This document shows, in pieces, positions 17,292 to 27,232 of a stretch of 64,000 nucleotides of DNA. The position numbers were made by a program, and so were the translations under genes. Every line of letters begins with the position of its first letter. Position 1 is the stretch's first letter. The notes under the pieces were generated by a model, which searched no databases, had not been told where the DNA came from, and saw only the letters and a list, made by a program, of their open reading frames with translations. Origin of the DNA: Balneola sp. (GTDB lineage: Bacteria > Bacteroidota > Rhodothermia > Balneolales > Balneolaceae). The DNA lies in NCBI GenBank assembly GCA_017643645.1, contig JAEPNB010000001.1:62001-126000 (forward strand), written 5' to 3'.

Positions 17292-20063
17292 TTATTTGAC
17301 AAGAGTCATTTTTCTTGTCATTATTTTTGTACCTACTTCTAATTGATAAATATAAATTCCACTGGGCAAATCTGAGGCATCCCATTCAAAAGAATGTTCT
17401 CCCTGAGCTTTGTTTTCCTGTAACAACACGGCTACAGGCTGCCCTACAATGTTAAACACCGAAAGTTTTACCATGCCTTCTTCAGGCATATAGAAAGAAA
17501 TAACAGTGGTTGGATTAAACGGGTTTGGATAATTTTGATGAAGTTCAACATCAACCGGAAGATCTCTGTCTTCTTCAACAACTAGATCTTTCGGAATAAC
17601 TTTTAGTACAAAACGATCATCTATACTTGGAAGGTTTATTTTATCAGTTTCAATTTGGCTAATATTTGAATAATTAAATTTCAGAGACCAGTTTTCATGT
17701 ATCTCATAAGATTTCTCTTCTTTAAGATCCTCTATTTTAATAACCCAACCATCAGGAATATCAGTCCATTTTTTAACCTTTAATTCAAGTTCTCCACTTT
17801 TAGTTGAAACAATATTAAGTGGCAATGAGCTTATATTACTTGCATTAGTGTTAATTTCGAACTCGTTATATCTGTTTTCCGACAAATTGGAAGTGAGCAC
17901 TAACTCATTAAAATCTGAAAGATAAAGTTCTTCATATAATTTAAGATCTAAAGAATTCTCAGGGATAATTTCCTCAGGTAAAAAAGATATTTTCAGATTA
18001 GAAGATTTAGAGTTTCCATTTATTTCGAATTCTAACATTCCTTTCTCAACAGGGTCTTCCAGCTCGGTAGTTAAACTATATTTTTGTGGATCTATAGATA
18101 TTTTTGTCCGACCAATTTCAGAATTAAATTTAAGCCAAAAAATTTCATCCGTGAAAATAAATCCGTCATCTCCAACTTTTGAAATTGCACTAAAATTCGT
18201 CGTACTTTTATACACACTTATTTTTTCTTCATAATCTAACTGTTCTTTTAAACCACTAATCAACTGATTGACAGCAAATGCACCGTCTGACGTGTTTTTA
18301 ATTAAGTTCAATCCTTCCACGGATTGTAACATTCCATTTTTATCAATATCAGTTGCTTCAACAGTAAATTCCAGCAACTTATTTGATTCAGAAACAGCTT
18401 TACCGGTTTTAATTTCAGCTAATCCTGAAACTGCAGTTTCATCAAAATATCCAACCAGAATTAAATAATCTTCAACCTCTGCTGTATTCCCTTCAAACTT
18501 TTCAAAGCTCCCCTCTTGTGTATCCCAATAAAACAGATTTGCTGAACTAATTGTACTTGAACTTACCTCAGACGCTTGAATTGACTTCCAACCCGGGGTT
18601 AACATTTCGCTAACACTATTATTTAGTTTAGCAGATTGTGAGACCGTATTACGGTTTTCAGATGTTGTGTTAGTTCTGGAAGCGGTTATCAAACTCTGAG
18701 GCTTATTTTCTTCCTTATTGGAAATAGCAATTTCAGAAACTTTGAACCCTTCATTATTCTTTAACTGAATAGTACCTGAAGATTTAAATATTTCTGATTG
18801 TTCTTCATCAACTAAAAAATATGTTTTTGAAAGCACTTCAGGCTCATCATCATCTCCACCTTCTGCAATCACTATTGATTCCCCAACCCTTAAAAAAGTG
18901 TTTCTCGGGAAGTTTATTTTCGTGTTTCCTTTTAGAAGCTCCCAATTTCTCAGATCAATTTCTTTACTTTCGAGATTATGGATCATCAGGATATTCCTAT
19001 CAAGTTCGCTACCAATCTCAAGTTTAATTTCCGGCAGATCATCGTCACTTACTAAAACAGTATGTGAAATAAAATCTCCTAGTCTTCCATTGCTTAAATT
19101 TTGAAGACTAAATATTGCAGACTCCATTCCTTCATATTCATCATCATTCGTGATCGGAATCTCAATTTCATATACGGCATCTCCAATCAGTCCTGTAAAA
19201 TTGATCTTCTGTGACCTGAACCCATTTGCTTCATTTCTCGACAGTGAACTGTATACCGAATCAAATACTACCTCTACAGTTAATTTCGATCCGTCATGCT
19301 CGTAAATAGCTACATTCAGAGAAGCCTGATCTTTGTTCTCTTTAACTGTTGAAAGACTTTCATCAAAAAGAATAACAGGTGGCTTAAGCAGATTAAATGA
19401 AGTGCCAAAATCAGGAAACCCAACCTCATCATTTCCTCTCCATAAACGTCCATCAGAAATAAAGGAGAGCAACATTTTTTGAGTCCCACTTGCTCCATTC
19501 CTGATGTAATATTGATAGTTGTTATTAGTGCCCAATCTGAGAACGGTATTTTCCATCTCTTTTAACACTTCCGGGATTTCAGAACCAAAAAATGAGCGAT
19601 CTCTTTTACCATCCCTTTCCCCCCATCCTAAAGCATATAAAAACCTGAGTTGATCTTCATCTTTTTGATAGATAAACAATTGTTCCTTCTCTGGGGATAA
19701 GCTGACTTGGCCTGATCTTGAAAAATATTCAGACTCAGACGCACCAAATTTTAGTGGTGTACCGGCCTCAATTAATTTATTTACAACAAAGTTAACCTCT
19801 GAACCATTTCTGAAAGTCAGATCAGTATTATCCCACTCTCCATTGTTAATACTAAACTTGGTACCAGCTTTTAAGTCTATAAGTGGTACAAGTTCAAATT
19901 CATCTGAAGTTGCATTAATAGAAACAAATACAATATCCCCTGGTAACAACAGTGATTGAGCATAGGAGTTTTTTGCAATAAAAATTACAAAAACGATAAG
20001 GGCGATATGTAATGTTTTAAAAAGTGCTTTGTTTTGTAGCGGTCCCGCCATAGGCATTCCCAT
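17292..20063 (-). CDS. Large secreted protein with Calx-beta-like, lamin-tail-like and T9SS C-terminal modules
   Basis: A 923-residue exported protein. The signal is the hydrophobic segment IALIVFVIFIAKNSYAQ; a start slightly downstream of 20063 is possible. Residues 38-130 form a domain opening LLPGDIVFVSINATSDEF, as in many secreted Bacteroidetes proteins. Residues 225-330 look like a Calx-beta domain ending HTVLVSDDD. Residues 335-400 resemble a lamin-tail domain (LRNWELLKGNTKINFP). The final 90 residues are the FlgD-like T9SS sorting module beginning NYPNPFNPTTVISFYMP and ending MTRKMTLVK. It is probably displayed on or released from the cell surface. No catalytic domain was recognised. 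Confidence 0.8.
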   Translation of the reverse strand: MGMPMAGPLQNKALFKTLHIALIVFVIFIAKNSYAQSLLLPGDIVFVSINATSDEFELVPLIDLKAGTKFSINNGEWDNTDLTFRNGSEVNFVVNKLIEAGTPLKFGASESEYFSRSGQVSLSPEKEQLFIYQKDEDQLRFLYALGWGERDGKRDRSFFGSEIPEVLKEMENTVLRLGTNNNYQYYIRNGASGTQKMLLSFISDGRLWRGNDEVGFPDFGTSFNLLKPPVILFDESLSTVKENKDQASLNVAIYEHDGSKLTVEVVFDSVYSSLSRNEANGFRSQKINFTGLIGDAVYEIEIPITNDDEYEGMESAIFSLQNLSNGRLGDFISHTVLVSDDDLPEIKLEIGSELDRNILMIHNLESKEIDLRNWELLKGNTKINFPRNTFLRVGESIVIAEGGDDDEPEVLSKTYFLVDEEQSEIFKSSGTIQLKNNEGFKVSEIAISNKEENKPQSLITASRTNTTSENRNTVSQSAKLNNSVSEMLTPGWKSIQASEVSSSTISSANLFYWDTQEGSFEKFEGNTAEVEDYLILVGYFDETAVSGLAEIKTGKAVSESNKLLEFTVEATDIDKNGMLQSVEGLNLIKNTSDGAFAVNQLISGLKEQLDYEEKISVYKSTTNFSAISKVGDDGFIFTDEIFWLKFNSEIGRTKISIDPQKYSLTTELEDPVEKGMLEFEINGNSKSSNLKISFLPEEIIPENSLDLKLYEELYLSDFNELVLTSNLSENRYNEFEINTNASNISSLPLNIVSTKSGELELKVKKWTDIPDGWVIKIEDLKEEKSYEIHENWSLKFNYSNISQIETDKINLPSIDDRFVLKVIPKDLVVEEDRDLPVDVELHQNYPNPFNPTTVISFYMPEEGMVKLSVFNIVGQPVAVLLQENKAQGEHSFEWDASDLPSGIYIYQLEVGTKIMTRKMTLVK

Positions 20064-20143
20064 TTTTCACAATCCTGATACTATACTGTAATTAAACTAT
20101 TTCTGCACTAAAAGGCATATTAAAATTCAAGAATCTTCAATTT

Positions 20144-21445
20144 CTAATCATCCAGATTTGGTGTTCCCAACTTCCCTTCAGATGATGCTACAGTAAGAGC
20201 AACAGCGGCATCTCCGGTTATATTAACTGTTGTTCTGCACATATCCAGTATTCTGTCAACACCCAGAATGAGTGCAATTCCTTCCACAGGCACTTCAATT
20301 GCTTGCAATACTACAACCAGCATTACAATTCCGGCCCCGGGCACCCCGGCGGCTCCAACTGAAGCTAGTGTTGCGGTAAGTACAATGGTTAACTGCTGAA
20401 TTATGGTTAAATCCATCCCTAACGCCTGAGCTATAAAAACTGCAGCTACAGCCTGATAAAGGCTTGTTCCATCCATATTAATTGTTGCACCAATAGGCAA
20501 TACAAAACTAGACACTTCTTCTTCCACACCAAGGTTTTTCTCTACTCTTTCCATTGTAACGGGTAGTGTGGCTGAGCTGGAACTTGTACTGAAACCCAAC
20601 AACATCGCAGGTCTTATTGCTTTGAAGAATGTACCAAGACTAACTTTTGTAAAAATTTTAAACATTGCCGTGTATACTAGCAGTACATGCAAAATCAAAG
20701 CAGAAACCACTACAAGGCAATAAGCTCCCAGTGCGTACAACAAGTCTCCTGCTTTTCCCAGATCATCTCCGGCTAAATCCACAATTAGTGCAGCCATTAA
20801 CGCGAAAACACCGTAAGGAGCAGTTTTCATTATTAGATCCACGATCTTGATAATTACATCATTAAAGGAATCGAAAACATTAACCAATAGTTTTCCTTTT
20901 TCTCCCCCAACTTTAATAATTCCAATACCCAGCAATATTGCAACAAATACAACCTGAAGCATATTTGAGTTTTCACTTGCAGATTTAAAGAAATTATCCG
21001 GCACAATTCCGACAATGAAATCCAACGGACGACGCTCTTTTACCAACATTGCCCCTTCTTCTTTCTCCCCTACATTGTCCTTATACGTTTCCTGAAGCTC
21101 TATTTTAGTTTCTTCAGGAAGTGCCTTGCCGGGCTCCCAAAGATTTACAGAAACCAGTCCTATTGTAATGGCAAAAATTGTTGTACACAGATAAATCAAT
21201 ACTGTTTTTCCACCCATTCGTGACAAAGATGCTGTATCATTCAAACTGGTTACTCCTGCCACAAGTGAAGCCAAAACTAAAGGAACAGCAATAAGTTTAA
21301 GAAGCGTGATAAATATGGTTCCGAAAGGTTTAATGAAATCCAAAGTGAATTCATTAAACCCGGCTAAAGCCGAGATAAGCCCCCAAAGCAGACCCAATAT
21401 CAAACCTAGAATTATCTGCCAATGTAATTTTCTATACCACTTCAT
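20144..21445 (-). CDS. Dicarboxylate/amino acid:cation symporter (DAACS family)
   Basis: A 433-residue inner-membrane transporter of the GltP/GltPh/SLC1 family, importing glutamate, aspartate or C4-dicarboxylates with H+ or Na+. The hairpin-1 serine-rich signature STSSSSATLPVT, the NMDGTSLYQAVAAVFIAQ motif of TM7, hairpin 2 (GAAGVPGAGIVMLVVVLQ) and the TM8 segment DRILDMCRTTVNITGDA are all present. The arginine in MCRTTVN is where amino-acid-preferring relatives carry one, so acidic amino acids are plausible substrates. A periplasmic charged insertion (ETYKDNVGEKEEGAM) near residue 125 is longer than in GltPh. Confidence 0.93.
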   Translation of the reverse strand: MKWYRKLHWQIILGLILGLLWGLISALAGFNEFTLDFIKPFGTIFITLLKLIAVPLVLASLVAGVTSLNDTASLSRMGGKTVLIYLCTTIFAITIGLVSVNLWEPGKALPEETKIELQETYKDNVGEKEEGAMLVKERRPLDFIVGIVPDNFFKSASENSNMLQVVFVAILLGIGIIKVGGEKGKLLVNVFDSFNDVIIKIVDLIMKTAPYGVFALMAALIVDLAGDDLGKAGDLLYALGAYCLVVVSALILHVLLVYTAMFKIFTKVSLGTFFKAIRPAMLLGFSTSSSSATLPVTMERVEKNLGVEEEVSSFVLPIGATINMDGTSLYQAVAAVFIAQALGMDLTIIQQLTIVLTATLASVGAAGVPGAGIVMLVVVLQAIEVPVEGIALILGVDRILDMCRTTVNITGDAAVALTVASSEGKLGTPNLDD

Positions 21446-21446
21446 A

Positions 21447-22265
21447 TTATATTATTAATGTTATTAAAAGTACTAAAACGGATGCCACCCCTGTTGAAAG
21501 CCAATTTACAATATTATTGCTTACTGTTATGTTCCCGTTTTCATTATTCGATAAAAAAGGGATTTTAAGTGAACTCCCCTGAAGTTTAACCCCTAAAAAA
21601 GAATCAACAAAACACCCAAGAAAACCAGTAAATCCTATGACTATGCAAATCAAAAGGGAAATTTCACTAATCAACAACCAGCAAATAACACTTATTATTG
21701 TTGAACCCACAAAAGCGCCAATACTCCCTTTGTAACTTATGCCTCCGTCAGTGCCTGCGGTAACTTCGTTTAAATTTGTAATCAGATATGTTTTATTTTT
21801 TGAATTACTACCCAGCTCAGTAGCCCAGGTATCAGCTGTTGCTGCGGCAATGCTTGCAACAGATGCTGCTAAAAAGAGCGCATTACCAGAAATAAACCAA
21901 ATTAAAATCCATAAGCATAACCAAAAACCGTTCGCCCAAACTTGCCTGCCATCTCTTCTGAATTTAATAGAGAATGAGTCTTCAGTAGCGGCAATATCTT
22001 TTGACAACAGAGAAGCTGAAACAAAAAAGAATAATACGATAAGCGCTACTTCCCAGTTTCCCACACCATATGAAATAACTCCAAAAATTGAAGCTGCAAG
22101 TGCTCCGTCGTAAGTAAGCCAGTTTAGCAGAAAAGCAGTAACCCCAAAAGCTACAGCCAGCAAAATCGCGACTAGTATTCTGATATGATCATTTACTTCT
22201 CCAAATATGAAGAACACGAAAATCAGAGAAAAAAGAAAAAAGATATTTACGTGACGGTGCGTCAC
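21447..22265 (-). CDS. DUF92 integral membrane protein (VTE6-like)
   Basis: This 272-residue polytopic membrane protein starts with GTG one base after the upstream stop codon. The central block AATADTWATELGS and the later GGISYKGSIGAFVGS are diagnostic for DUF92. The C-terminal segment GCFVDSFLGVKLQG is also typical. Plant VTE6, from the same family, is a phytyl-phosphate kinase, so a prenyl-phosphate kinase role is possible but not shown for bacterial members. It appears co-transcribed with the DUF3098 gene. Confidence 0.8.
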   Translation of the reverse strand: MTHRHVNIFFLFSLIFVFFIFGEVNDHIRILVAILLAVAFGVTAFLLNWLTYDGALAASIFGVISYGVGNWEVALIVLFFFVSASLLSKDIAATEDSFSIKFRRDGRQVWANGFWLCLWILIWFISGNALFLAASVASIAAATADTWATELGSNSKNKTYLITNLNEVTAGTDGGISYKGSIGAFVGSTIISVICWLLISEISLLICIVIGFTGFLGCFVDSFLGVKLQGSSLKIPFLSNNENGNITVSNNIVNWLSTGVASVLVLLITLII

Positions 22266-22266
22266 T

Positions 22267-22518
22267 TTAAGAAGATTGGCCTGATTCTTCCTGTTTGCCT
22301 CTGTTGTGCTTTAAGATCGCAAATATAACGATCACATAGCCGGACATTATCATAATTGGAGAGATGAATAACGATATAAAGCCTTCAATTTCGTTTTCCA
22401 TATACATAGCTGTGAACCCTGTAATAATCAGAAATATCGCTATTCCTATAAGCTTATAGTTAAACGATGAGAAAAACATAGGTTGATTATCGCTATTCTT
22501 TGTATTCTTTTTTGCCAT
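22267..22518 (-). CDS. DUF3098 small membrane protein
   Basis: An 83-residue protein with two transmembrane helices (KLIGIAIFLIITGFTAMYM and FISPIMIMSGYVIVIFAIL). It has the DUF3098 layout: an N-terminal NYKLIGIAIFLIITGF block and a second helix led by ISPIMIMSGY. In many Bacteroidetes this gene lies between ftsX and uppP; here it is instead followed by a DUF92 gene. Function unknown. The 92 bases between it and maf form a divergent promoter region. Confidence 0.75.
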   Translation of the reverse strand: MAKKNTKNSDNQPMFFSSFNYKLIGIAIFLIITGFTAMYMENEIEGFISLFISPIMIMSGYVIVIFAILKHNRGKQEESGQSS

Positions 22519-22610
22519 TTATCTTTTATAAACCTTAACGTTTTCAGAGTTTGAAACGGAACCAGAAGTTATTTAATTATCCATTAACTGCAAAGGCGAT
22601 ATCTGACTGA

Positions 22611-23216
22611 ATGAAAATTATCCTGGCTTCTCAAAGTCCCCGTAGAAAAAAGCTATTAGAACAACTAGGTTTACAATTTGAAGTGATCCCAAGCTCTGTG
22701 AATGAAAATAATGATGAACCGGATCCTGTGAAATTGGTTGAAAGCCTAGCTTTTCAAAAAGCGAATGATGTTTCAAAGAGCAATCCTGAAAGCCTGATAA
22801 TAGGCTCTGACACCGTAGTGGTTTATAAAAATAAGATTTTAGGTAAACCTGAAAACAAGAATGAAGCTTCAATAATGTTAAATGAATTAAGCGGAAAGCA
22901 ACATTTTGTATATACAGGTGTTGCACTTATTAAAACAGATCATCAATCCTCCATAGCAAACTCTTTGAATTTTTCAGAAACCACCATTGTTCATTTTTCT
23001 AAATTGGATCAATCAGAAATTGATTCCTATATAAATACAGGTAGCCCAATGGATAAAGCAGGTAGTTATGGAATTCAGGATGACTGGGGTGCTGTTTTTG
23101 TAAAACAAATAGAGGGAGATTTTTATAATGTAGTAGGTTTACCCATTAACAGACTATATTTTGAGTTGAAAAAGTTTTTTCCGGAAGTCATTAACAGTAT
23201 ATCTCTTAACAATTGA
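22611..23216 (+). CDS. maf: Maf-like nucleoside triphosphate pyrophosphatase
   Basis: A 201-residue cytoplasmic Maf/HAM1-fold protein. The N-terminal signature IILASQSPRRKKLLEQLG binds the substrate, and the conserved SLIIGSDTVVVYKNKILGKP and GSPMDKAGSYGIQDDWG blocks complete the active site. Maf proteins hydrolyse dTTP, UTP or modified nucleotides, and some members inhibit septum formation. Which nucleotide this one prefers cannot be told. Its stop codon overlaps the TTG start of the next gene by four bases (TTGA). Confidence 0.93.
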   Translation: MKIILASQSPRRKKLLEQLGLQFEVIPSSVNENNDEPDPVKLVESLAFQKANDVSKSNPESLIIGSDTVVVYKNKILGKPENKNEASIMLNELSGKQHFVYTGVALIKTDHQSSIANSLNFSETTIVHFSKLDQSEIDSYINTGSPMDKAGSYGIQDDWGAVFVKQIEGDFYNVVGLPINRLYFELKKFFPEVINSISLNN

Positions 23217-25090
23217 GAACTTCATTATCCATATTTGCGGTATTTATCCTGTTTGCTCTTTTACCCACAGTTGTTAAAGCACAACTGGGTAACGAGTTTC
23301 AAATAGCAAACCGGCTTATGAAACAACAGAACTATGAAGCTGCTCTTCCCGTTTTTGAAAAACTTGTTGCGGATAATCCTTCTGAATTTTATTTCCTCGA
23401 ACGTTACTTAGAGTGTTTTATTCAACTCAAAAGATATGACGATGCGTTAAACGCAATTTCGGAAATACGCCCTTTTCCGAATTTAGCATCTCAGGTTAAA
23501 GTTTTAGAAGCCGAACTATATCATTTTAAAGGGGACACCGCTAAAGCTTATACAATTTGGGATAAGAATCTTGCTGAAAATACCCGAAGCCTTCAGCTTT
23601 ATATTTCTACTTCCAATGTCATGTCGGATTTAAAAGAATTTGATAAAGCAGTTAAAGTTCTTAGAACAGCCCGAGAAGTTTTTAATAATCCTCAGCTTTT
23701 TTATAACGATATATCCACAACCCTTCTGCAGGCCGGAAATTATGAGGGAGCAGTACGGGAATGGATAGCATGGCTTACAGCTCAGCCTGATCAAATTTCC
23801 AATATACAGCGTACGTTGTTGCGATTTAATGATCCTCTCCTGAATGATATTACCATTTTAGAAATTGATGATAAGTTAAATGAAATACCCATAACTAATC
23901 CTGCATACAGTACCTTATTCCGTTTTCAGATTTGGCTGCTACAGGAAAATAAATTATACAGAAGAGCTGTTGCTTCCGCTAGTGCGTTTGAAAATTCAAC
24001 TTCAAATTTTAATTATTCACTTTTCCAACTCGGACGAAGTTTGCGAAGAAATAAAGAATTTGAACTAGCCGTAACTGCATTCGAATATTATATCCAAAAA
24101 GCGGAGGGTAATGTTAAATGGCAAAGCCGTGAAGAACTAGCTAAAGTTTACAGTGAGTGGGCAAAACAAGTTGAGGATTTTAACCTTGATTTTACAAATC
24201 AAAAAAACACACTGTTTTCAAAGGCTTTAGAGCAGATAAATTTAATAATTCAAAATGCGCCTAACTACAGATATCTATCCAGGGTGCTCTTAATGAAATC
24301 CGAAATCGTACTGGACCATCTTCATGATCTTGATGCTGCAACAAATATTCTAAGCCGTTTAAGAAATCTCAATAAAGAAAATGAATCGTCAGAAGAGTTC
24401 TATATTCAAGGTAGAATTCAGCTTGCCAACAGAGAATACTCACTTGCCCGTATTTCTTTAACCAAAAGTAATAAGTTGGCTGAAATAGGAGAGTTGGCTG
24501 AAAAAACCCGGTATTTTCTGGCGTTAACTGACTTTTTTTCCTCAGATTACGAATTCGCTACCATTCAGCTTAAGACTCTTGGCAGACAGAATACATCTTA
24601 TTACGCAAATGATGCTTTAGAACTCCGCCTTTGGATTCAGGAAGGGCTTACTGCTGATTCCTCAGGTTCAGCTCTAAAACCTTTTGCAGATGCTTATTTT
24701 GAAACTCTGATTGGCAATAATGAAGTAGCGAAAAACCGTCTTACCAGTTATTTGAATAATGAACCTCAGAGCCCACTATATGATGATGCAGTTTTAATGC
24801 TCTCAAAAAATCCTGCCTACAATGTCAGTTCGTCCTATAACTTAACGAATGAAGTATTGGCGCAAAACAAAGTTGTATCAAACAGAGAGCGATTAATGTG
24901 GGAAAGAGCTAAATACGCAGATCAGGCTTATTCGAAAGCTGAAAGTAATCCTGATTACATCCCGGAAGTAGAAATTTCTATTTCCCAGGTGATTTCATAT
25001 TATGAGGAATTGATACTCGATTACCCACAGGGGTTCTATGCACCTTATGCTCGTAAAAGACTAACTGAACTTTCAAAAAAGAATATTTAG
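23213..25090 (+). CDS. Exported TPR-repeat protein
   Basis: A 625-residue protein beginning at a TTG that overlaps the maf stop. A signal peptide (LSIFAVFILFALLPTVVKAQ) is followed by helical tetratricopeptide-like repeats through most of the length, for example FQIANRLMKQQNYEAALPVF, YDDALNAISEI and FDKAVKVLRTAREVF. The C-terminal part has a YaiO/outer-membrane-lipoprotein-type repeat (QVISYYEELILDYPQGFYAP). Probably a periplasmic scaffold. It abuts the next exported protein directly, suggesting that the two work together. Confidence 0.75.
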   Translation: MRTSLSIFAVFILFALLPTVVKAQLGNEFQIANRLMKQQNYEAALPVFEKLVADNPSEFYFLERYLECFIQLKRYDDALNAISEIRPFPNLASQVKVLEAELYHFKGDTAKAYTIWDKNLAENTRSLQLYISTSNVMSDLKEFDKAVKVLRTAREVFNNPQLFYNDISTTLLQAGNYEGAVREWIAWLTAQPDQISNIQRTLLRFNDPLLNDITILEIDDKLNEIPITNPAYSTLFRFQIWLLQENKLYRRAVASASAFENSTSNFNYSLFQLGRSLRRNKEFELAVTAFEYYIQKAEGNVKWQSREELAKVYSEWAKQVEDFNLDFTNQKNTLFSKALEQINLIIQNAPNYRYLSRVLLMKSEIVLDHLHDLDAATNILSRLRNLNKENESSEEFYIQGRIQLANREYSLARISLTKSNKLAEIGELAEKTRYFLALTDFFSSDYEFATIQLKTLGRQNTSYYANDALELRLWIQEGLTADSSGSALKPFADAYFETLIGNNEVAKNRLTSYLNNEPQSPLYDDAVLMLSKNPAYNVSSSYNLTNEVLAQNKVVSNRERLMWERAKYADQAYSKAESNPDYIPEVEISISQVISYYEELILDYPQGFYAPYARKRLTELSKKNI

Positions 25091-26359
25091 ATGATTAAAC
25101 GAGTTCTATTTCTTTCTTCACTTTTTTTGTTGCTTACCTCAGAATTGTTCAGCCAGCAACAGATTCTTATACCTATGGATGATTCACAGACAAATCACCT
25201 GAAAGCATATGGTGTTATCTTTAATCATGTTACAGATGGATATCCGGTAAAGTGGTTATTGAATTATCGTGGTGGAAGTTTTATGGTTACTGTTGATAAT
25301 GAGATTATCCGAAAAAGCAGATTACGGAATGTAAGTTTGGAGAATATCAGTTCATCAAAAGCAGCTTCAATTATTGCAGACGTAGAGCGCCCGGGTTCAA
25401 ATACATCAGTAGTTAATTTAGAAAAAGCTCCTAAAATTGCTGTGTACACTCCTGATCAGGCACTTCCGTGGGATGATGCAGTAACTCTTGCATTAACTTA
25501 TGCAGAAGTGGAATATGATAAAATATGGGATGTGGAAGTTCTGGAAGGAAAATTGAAAGAATACGATTGGCTACACCTCCATCATGAAGATTTTACCGGT
25601 CAATTTGGTAAATTCTGGGCAAGTTATAACAGTGTACCCTGGTATATTGCTCAGGTCCGGCAGATGGAAGCTATGGCTAAAGAATTGGGATATTCAAAAG
25701 TCAGCGAACAGAAGAAAGAAGTTGCAAGAACTATAAAAGAATATGTTGGAAACGGCGGTTTTTTGTTTGCTATGTGTTCAGGTACAGATACTTTTGATAT
25801 CGCACTAGCAGCTGAAGGAATTGACATCGTTCCTACTCAGTTTGACGGAGATGCTGTAGATCCAAATGCTCAGGAGAATCTAGACTTTTCCAAAACCTTA
25901 GCCTTTGAAGATTTTAATATCATTATTGATCCTTATCAATATGAACATGCTGATATCGACGTCCCCGTACAAATAAGAGAGATTGATCAATCACTTGATT
26001 TTTTTACTCTTTTTGAGTTTTCAGCCAAATGGGACCCCGTTCCAACTATGCTTACTCAAAACCATGTTAGTTCTGTAAAGGGGTTTTATGGACAAACAAC
26101 TGCTTTCAGAAAGGAAAAAGTTAAATCATCTGTAGTAATTCTTGCAGAATCTCCCGGCAGAAATCAGGTTAAATATATTCACAGCAATTATGGACAGGGA
26201 ACATGGACATTCTATGCCGGGCACGATCCTGAAGATTATACTCATCGTGTGAATGATCCTCCTACAGATTTGGACCTTCATCCTAACAGCCCGGGATATC
26301 GCTTGATACTAAATAATATTCTGTTTCCGGCTGCTAAAAAAAAGAAAAAGAAAACGTAG
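25091..26359 (+). CDS. Exported protein with glutamine-amidotransferase-like fold
   Basis: A 422-residue protein with a signal peptide (FLSSLFLLLTSELFSQ), starting right after the TPR gene's stop. Relatives in this group have been annotated as asparagine synthetase B, but I see no AsnB catalytic N-terminal cysteine or PPi-loop. The segment PKIAVYTPDQALPWDDAV and later GGFLFAMCSGTDTFDIAL look like a class I GATase-like fold with a nucleophile-elbow cysteine in AMCSGT. The catalytic role is unproven. The C-terminus is a run of six lysines (AAKKKKKKT) encoded by an A-rich tract, possibly extended by slippage. Confidence 0.65.
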   Translation: MIKRVLFLSSLFLLLTSELFSQQQILIPMDDSQTNHLKAYGVIFNHVTDGYPVKWLLNYRGGSFMVTVDNEIIRKSRLRNVSLENISSSKAASIIADVERPGSNTSVVNLEKAPKIAVYTPDQALPWDDAVTLALTYAEVEYDKIWDVEVLEGKLKEYDWLHLHHEDFTGQFGKFWASYNSVPWYIAQVRQMEAMAKELGYSKVSEQKKEVARTIKEYVGNGGFLFAMCSGTDTFDIALAAEGIDIVPTQFDGDAVDPNAQENLDFSKTLAFEDFNIIIDPYQYEHADIDVPVQIREIDQSLDFFTLFEFSAKWDPVPTMLTQNHVSSVKGFYGQTTAFRKEKVKSSVVILAESPGRNQVKYIHSNYGQGTWTFYAGHDPEDYTHRVNDPPTDLDLHPNSPGYRLILNNILFPAAKKKKKKT

Positions 26360-26361
26360 TT

Positions 26362-26429
26362 AATTAAAAATTCAAAATTAAAGATTAGTACCTTAATTTT
26401 TAATTTCGAATCCTTAATTCTTAATTCTT
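26362..26429. repeat. AT-rich imperfect inverted/direct repeat between genes
   Basis: The space ahead of mazG holds reiterated TTAATT and TTAAAAATT words: an arm AATTAAAAATTCAAAATTAA is answered by CTTAATTTTTAATTTC and then by CCTTAATTCTTAATTC. It can fold into an AU-rich hairpin. It is probably a degenerate intergenic repeat, with no function visible. Confidence 0.4.
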
Positions 26430-26430
26430 T

Positions 26431-27192
26431 ATGCAGCCAAGCAGAAAATTTGAAGATCTAATTGAGTTAGTATCTATTCTCAGAAAAGAATGTCCCTGGG
26501 ATAGAAAACAAACACATCATTCCATTAAAGATAACCTCATAGAAGAGGCTTATGAAGCTATTGAAGCACTTGACAATAATGATTTTGACGAGTTTAAAAA
26601 AGAATTGGGGGACCTTCTACTACACGTAGTTTTTCACAGCAATATTGCAAGTGAGACCAAGACTTTTGATATCGGAGAAGTGATCTATACCTTAATGGAA
26701 AAACTTATCAGGAGACATCCTCATGTTTTTGGAGAAGAAGCGGTTTCCGGTGAAGTACAAGTAGCTGAAAACTGGGAAAATATAAAGTTGAAAGAAGGTA
26801 AAAAGTCTACTCTGGATGGATTACCCGATCATCTCCCCGCCTTAATACGAGCTCAAAGAATGCAGGAGAAAGCAGCGAATGTTGGCTTCGATTGGCCTGA
26901 ATGGAAACTCGCATGGGAAAAGCTTGATGAAGAGTTAAATGAGTTTAAAGAAGCTCTACAGAAAAATGATGTAAATGCTTCGTCTGAGGAATTTGGAGAC
27001 GTTTTATTCTCTATGGTAAACGTAGCCCGATACTTTAATTTAGTAGCAGAGGATAGTTTAAGACAGACCAATAAAAAATTTGAAAAACGTTTTAAATTTA
27101 TCGAATCGGAATTAAAGAAATCAGATAAAACGCTTAAAGAAGCCACTCTTGAAGAGATGGATGAACTGTGGAATGAAGCAAAAAGTAATTAA
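26431..27192 (+). CDS. mazG: Nucleoside triphosphate pyrophosphohydrolase
   Basis: This 253-residue protein has two MazG domains. The first starts EDLIELVSILRKECPWDRKQ and contains the metal-binding helix NLIEEAYEAIEAL with KKELGDLLLHVVFHS. The second, near residue 140, repeats the pattern (EKAANVGFDWPEWKLAWEKL, then EEFGDVLFSMVNVARYF). MazG hydrolyses all NTPs and dNTPs to monophosphates, cleaning the pool and, in E. coli, lowering ppGpp-related stress signals. It is not linked to a mazEF module here. Confidence 0.95.
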   Translation: MQPSRKFEDLIELVSILRKECPWDRKQTHHSIKDNLIEEAYEAIEALDNNDFDEFKKELGDLLLHVVFHSNIASETKTFDIGEVIYTLMEKLIRRHPHVFGEEAVSGEVQVAENWENIKLKEGKKSTLDGLPDHLPALIRAQRMQEKAANVGFDWPEWKLAWEKLDEELNEFKEALQKNDVNASSEEFGDVLFSMVNVARYFNLVAEDSLRQTNKKFEKRFKFIESELKKSDKTLKEATLEEMDELWNEAKSN

Positions 27193-27232
27193 CACTTTTT
27201 CACGCACAAACTTGCTTGTTCGTTAAATACAG

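Noticed and set aside
25091-26359. Calling the GATase-like exported protein asparagine synthetase B
   Set aside because: The protein is exported and lacks both an N-terminal catalytic cysteine and the synthetase ATP-binding motif, so the label used for relatives is probably wrong.
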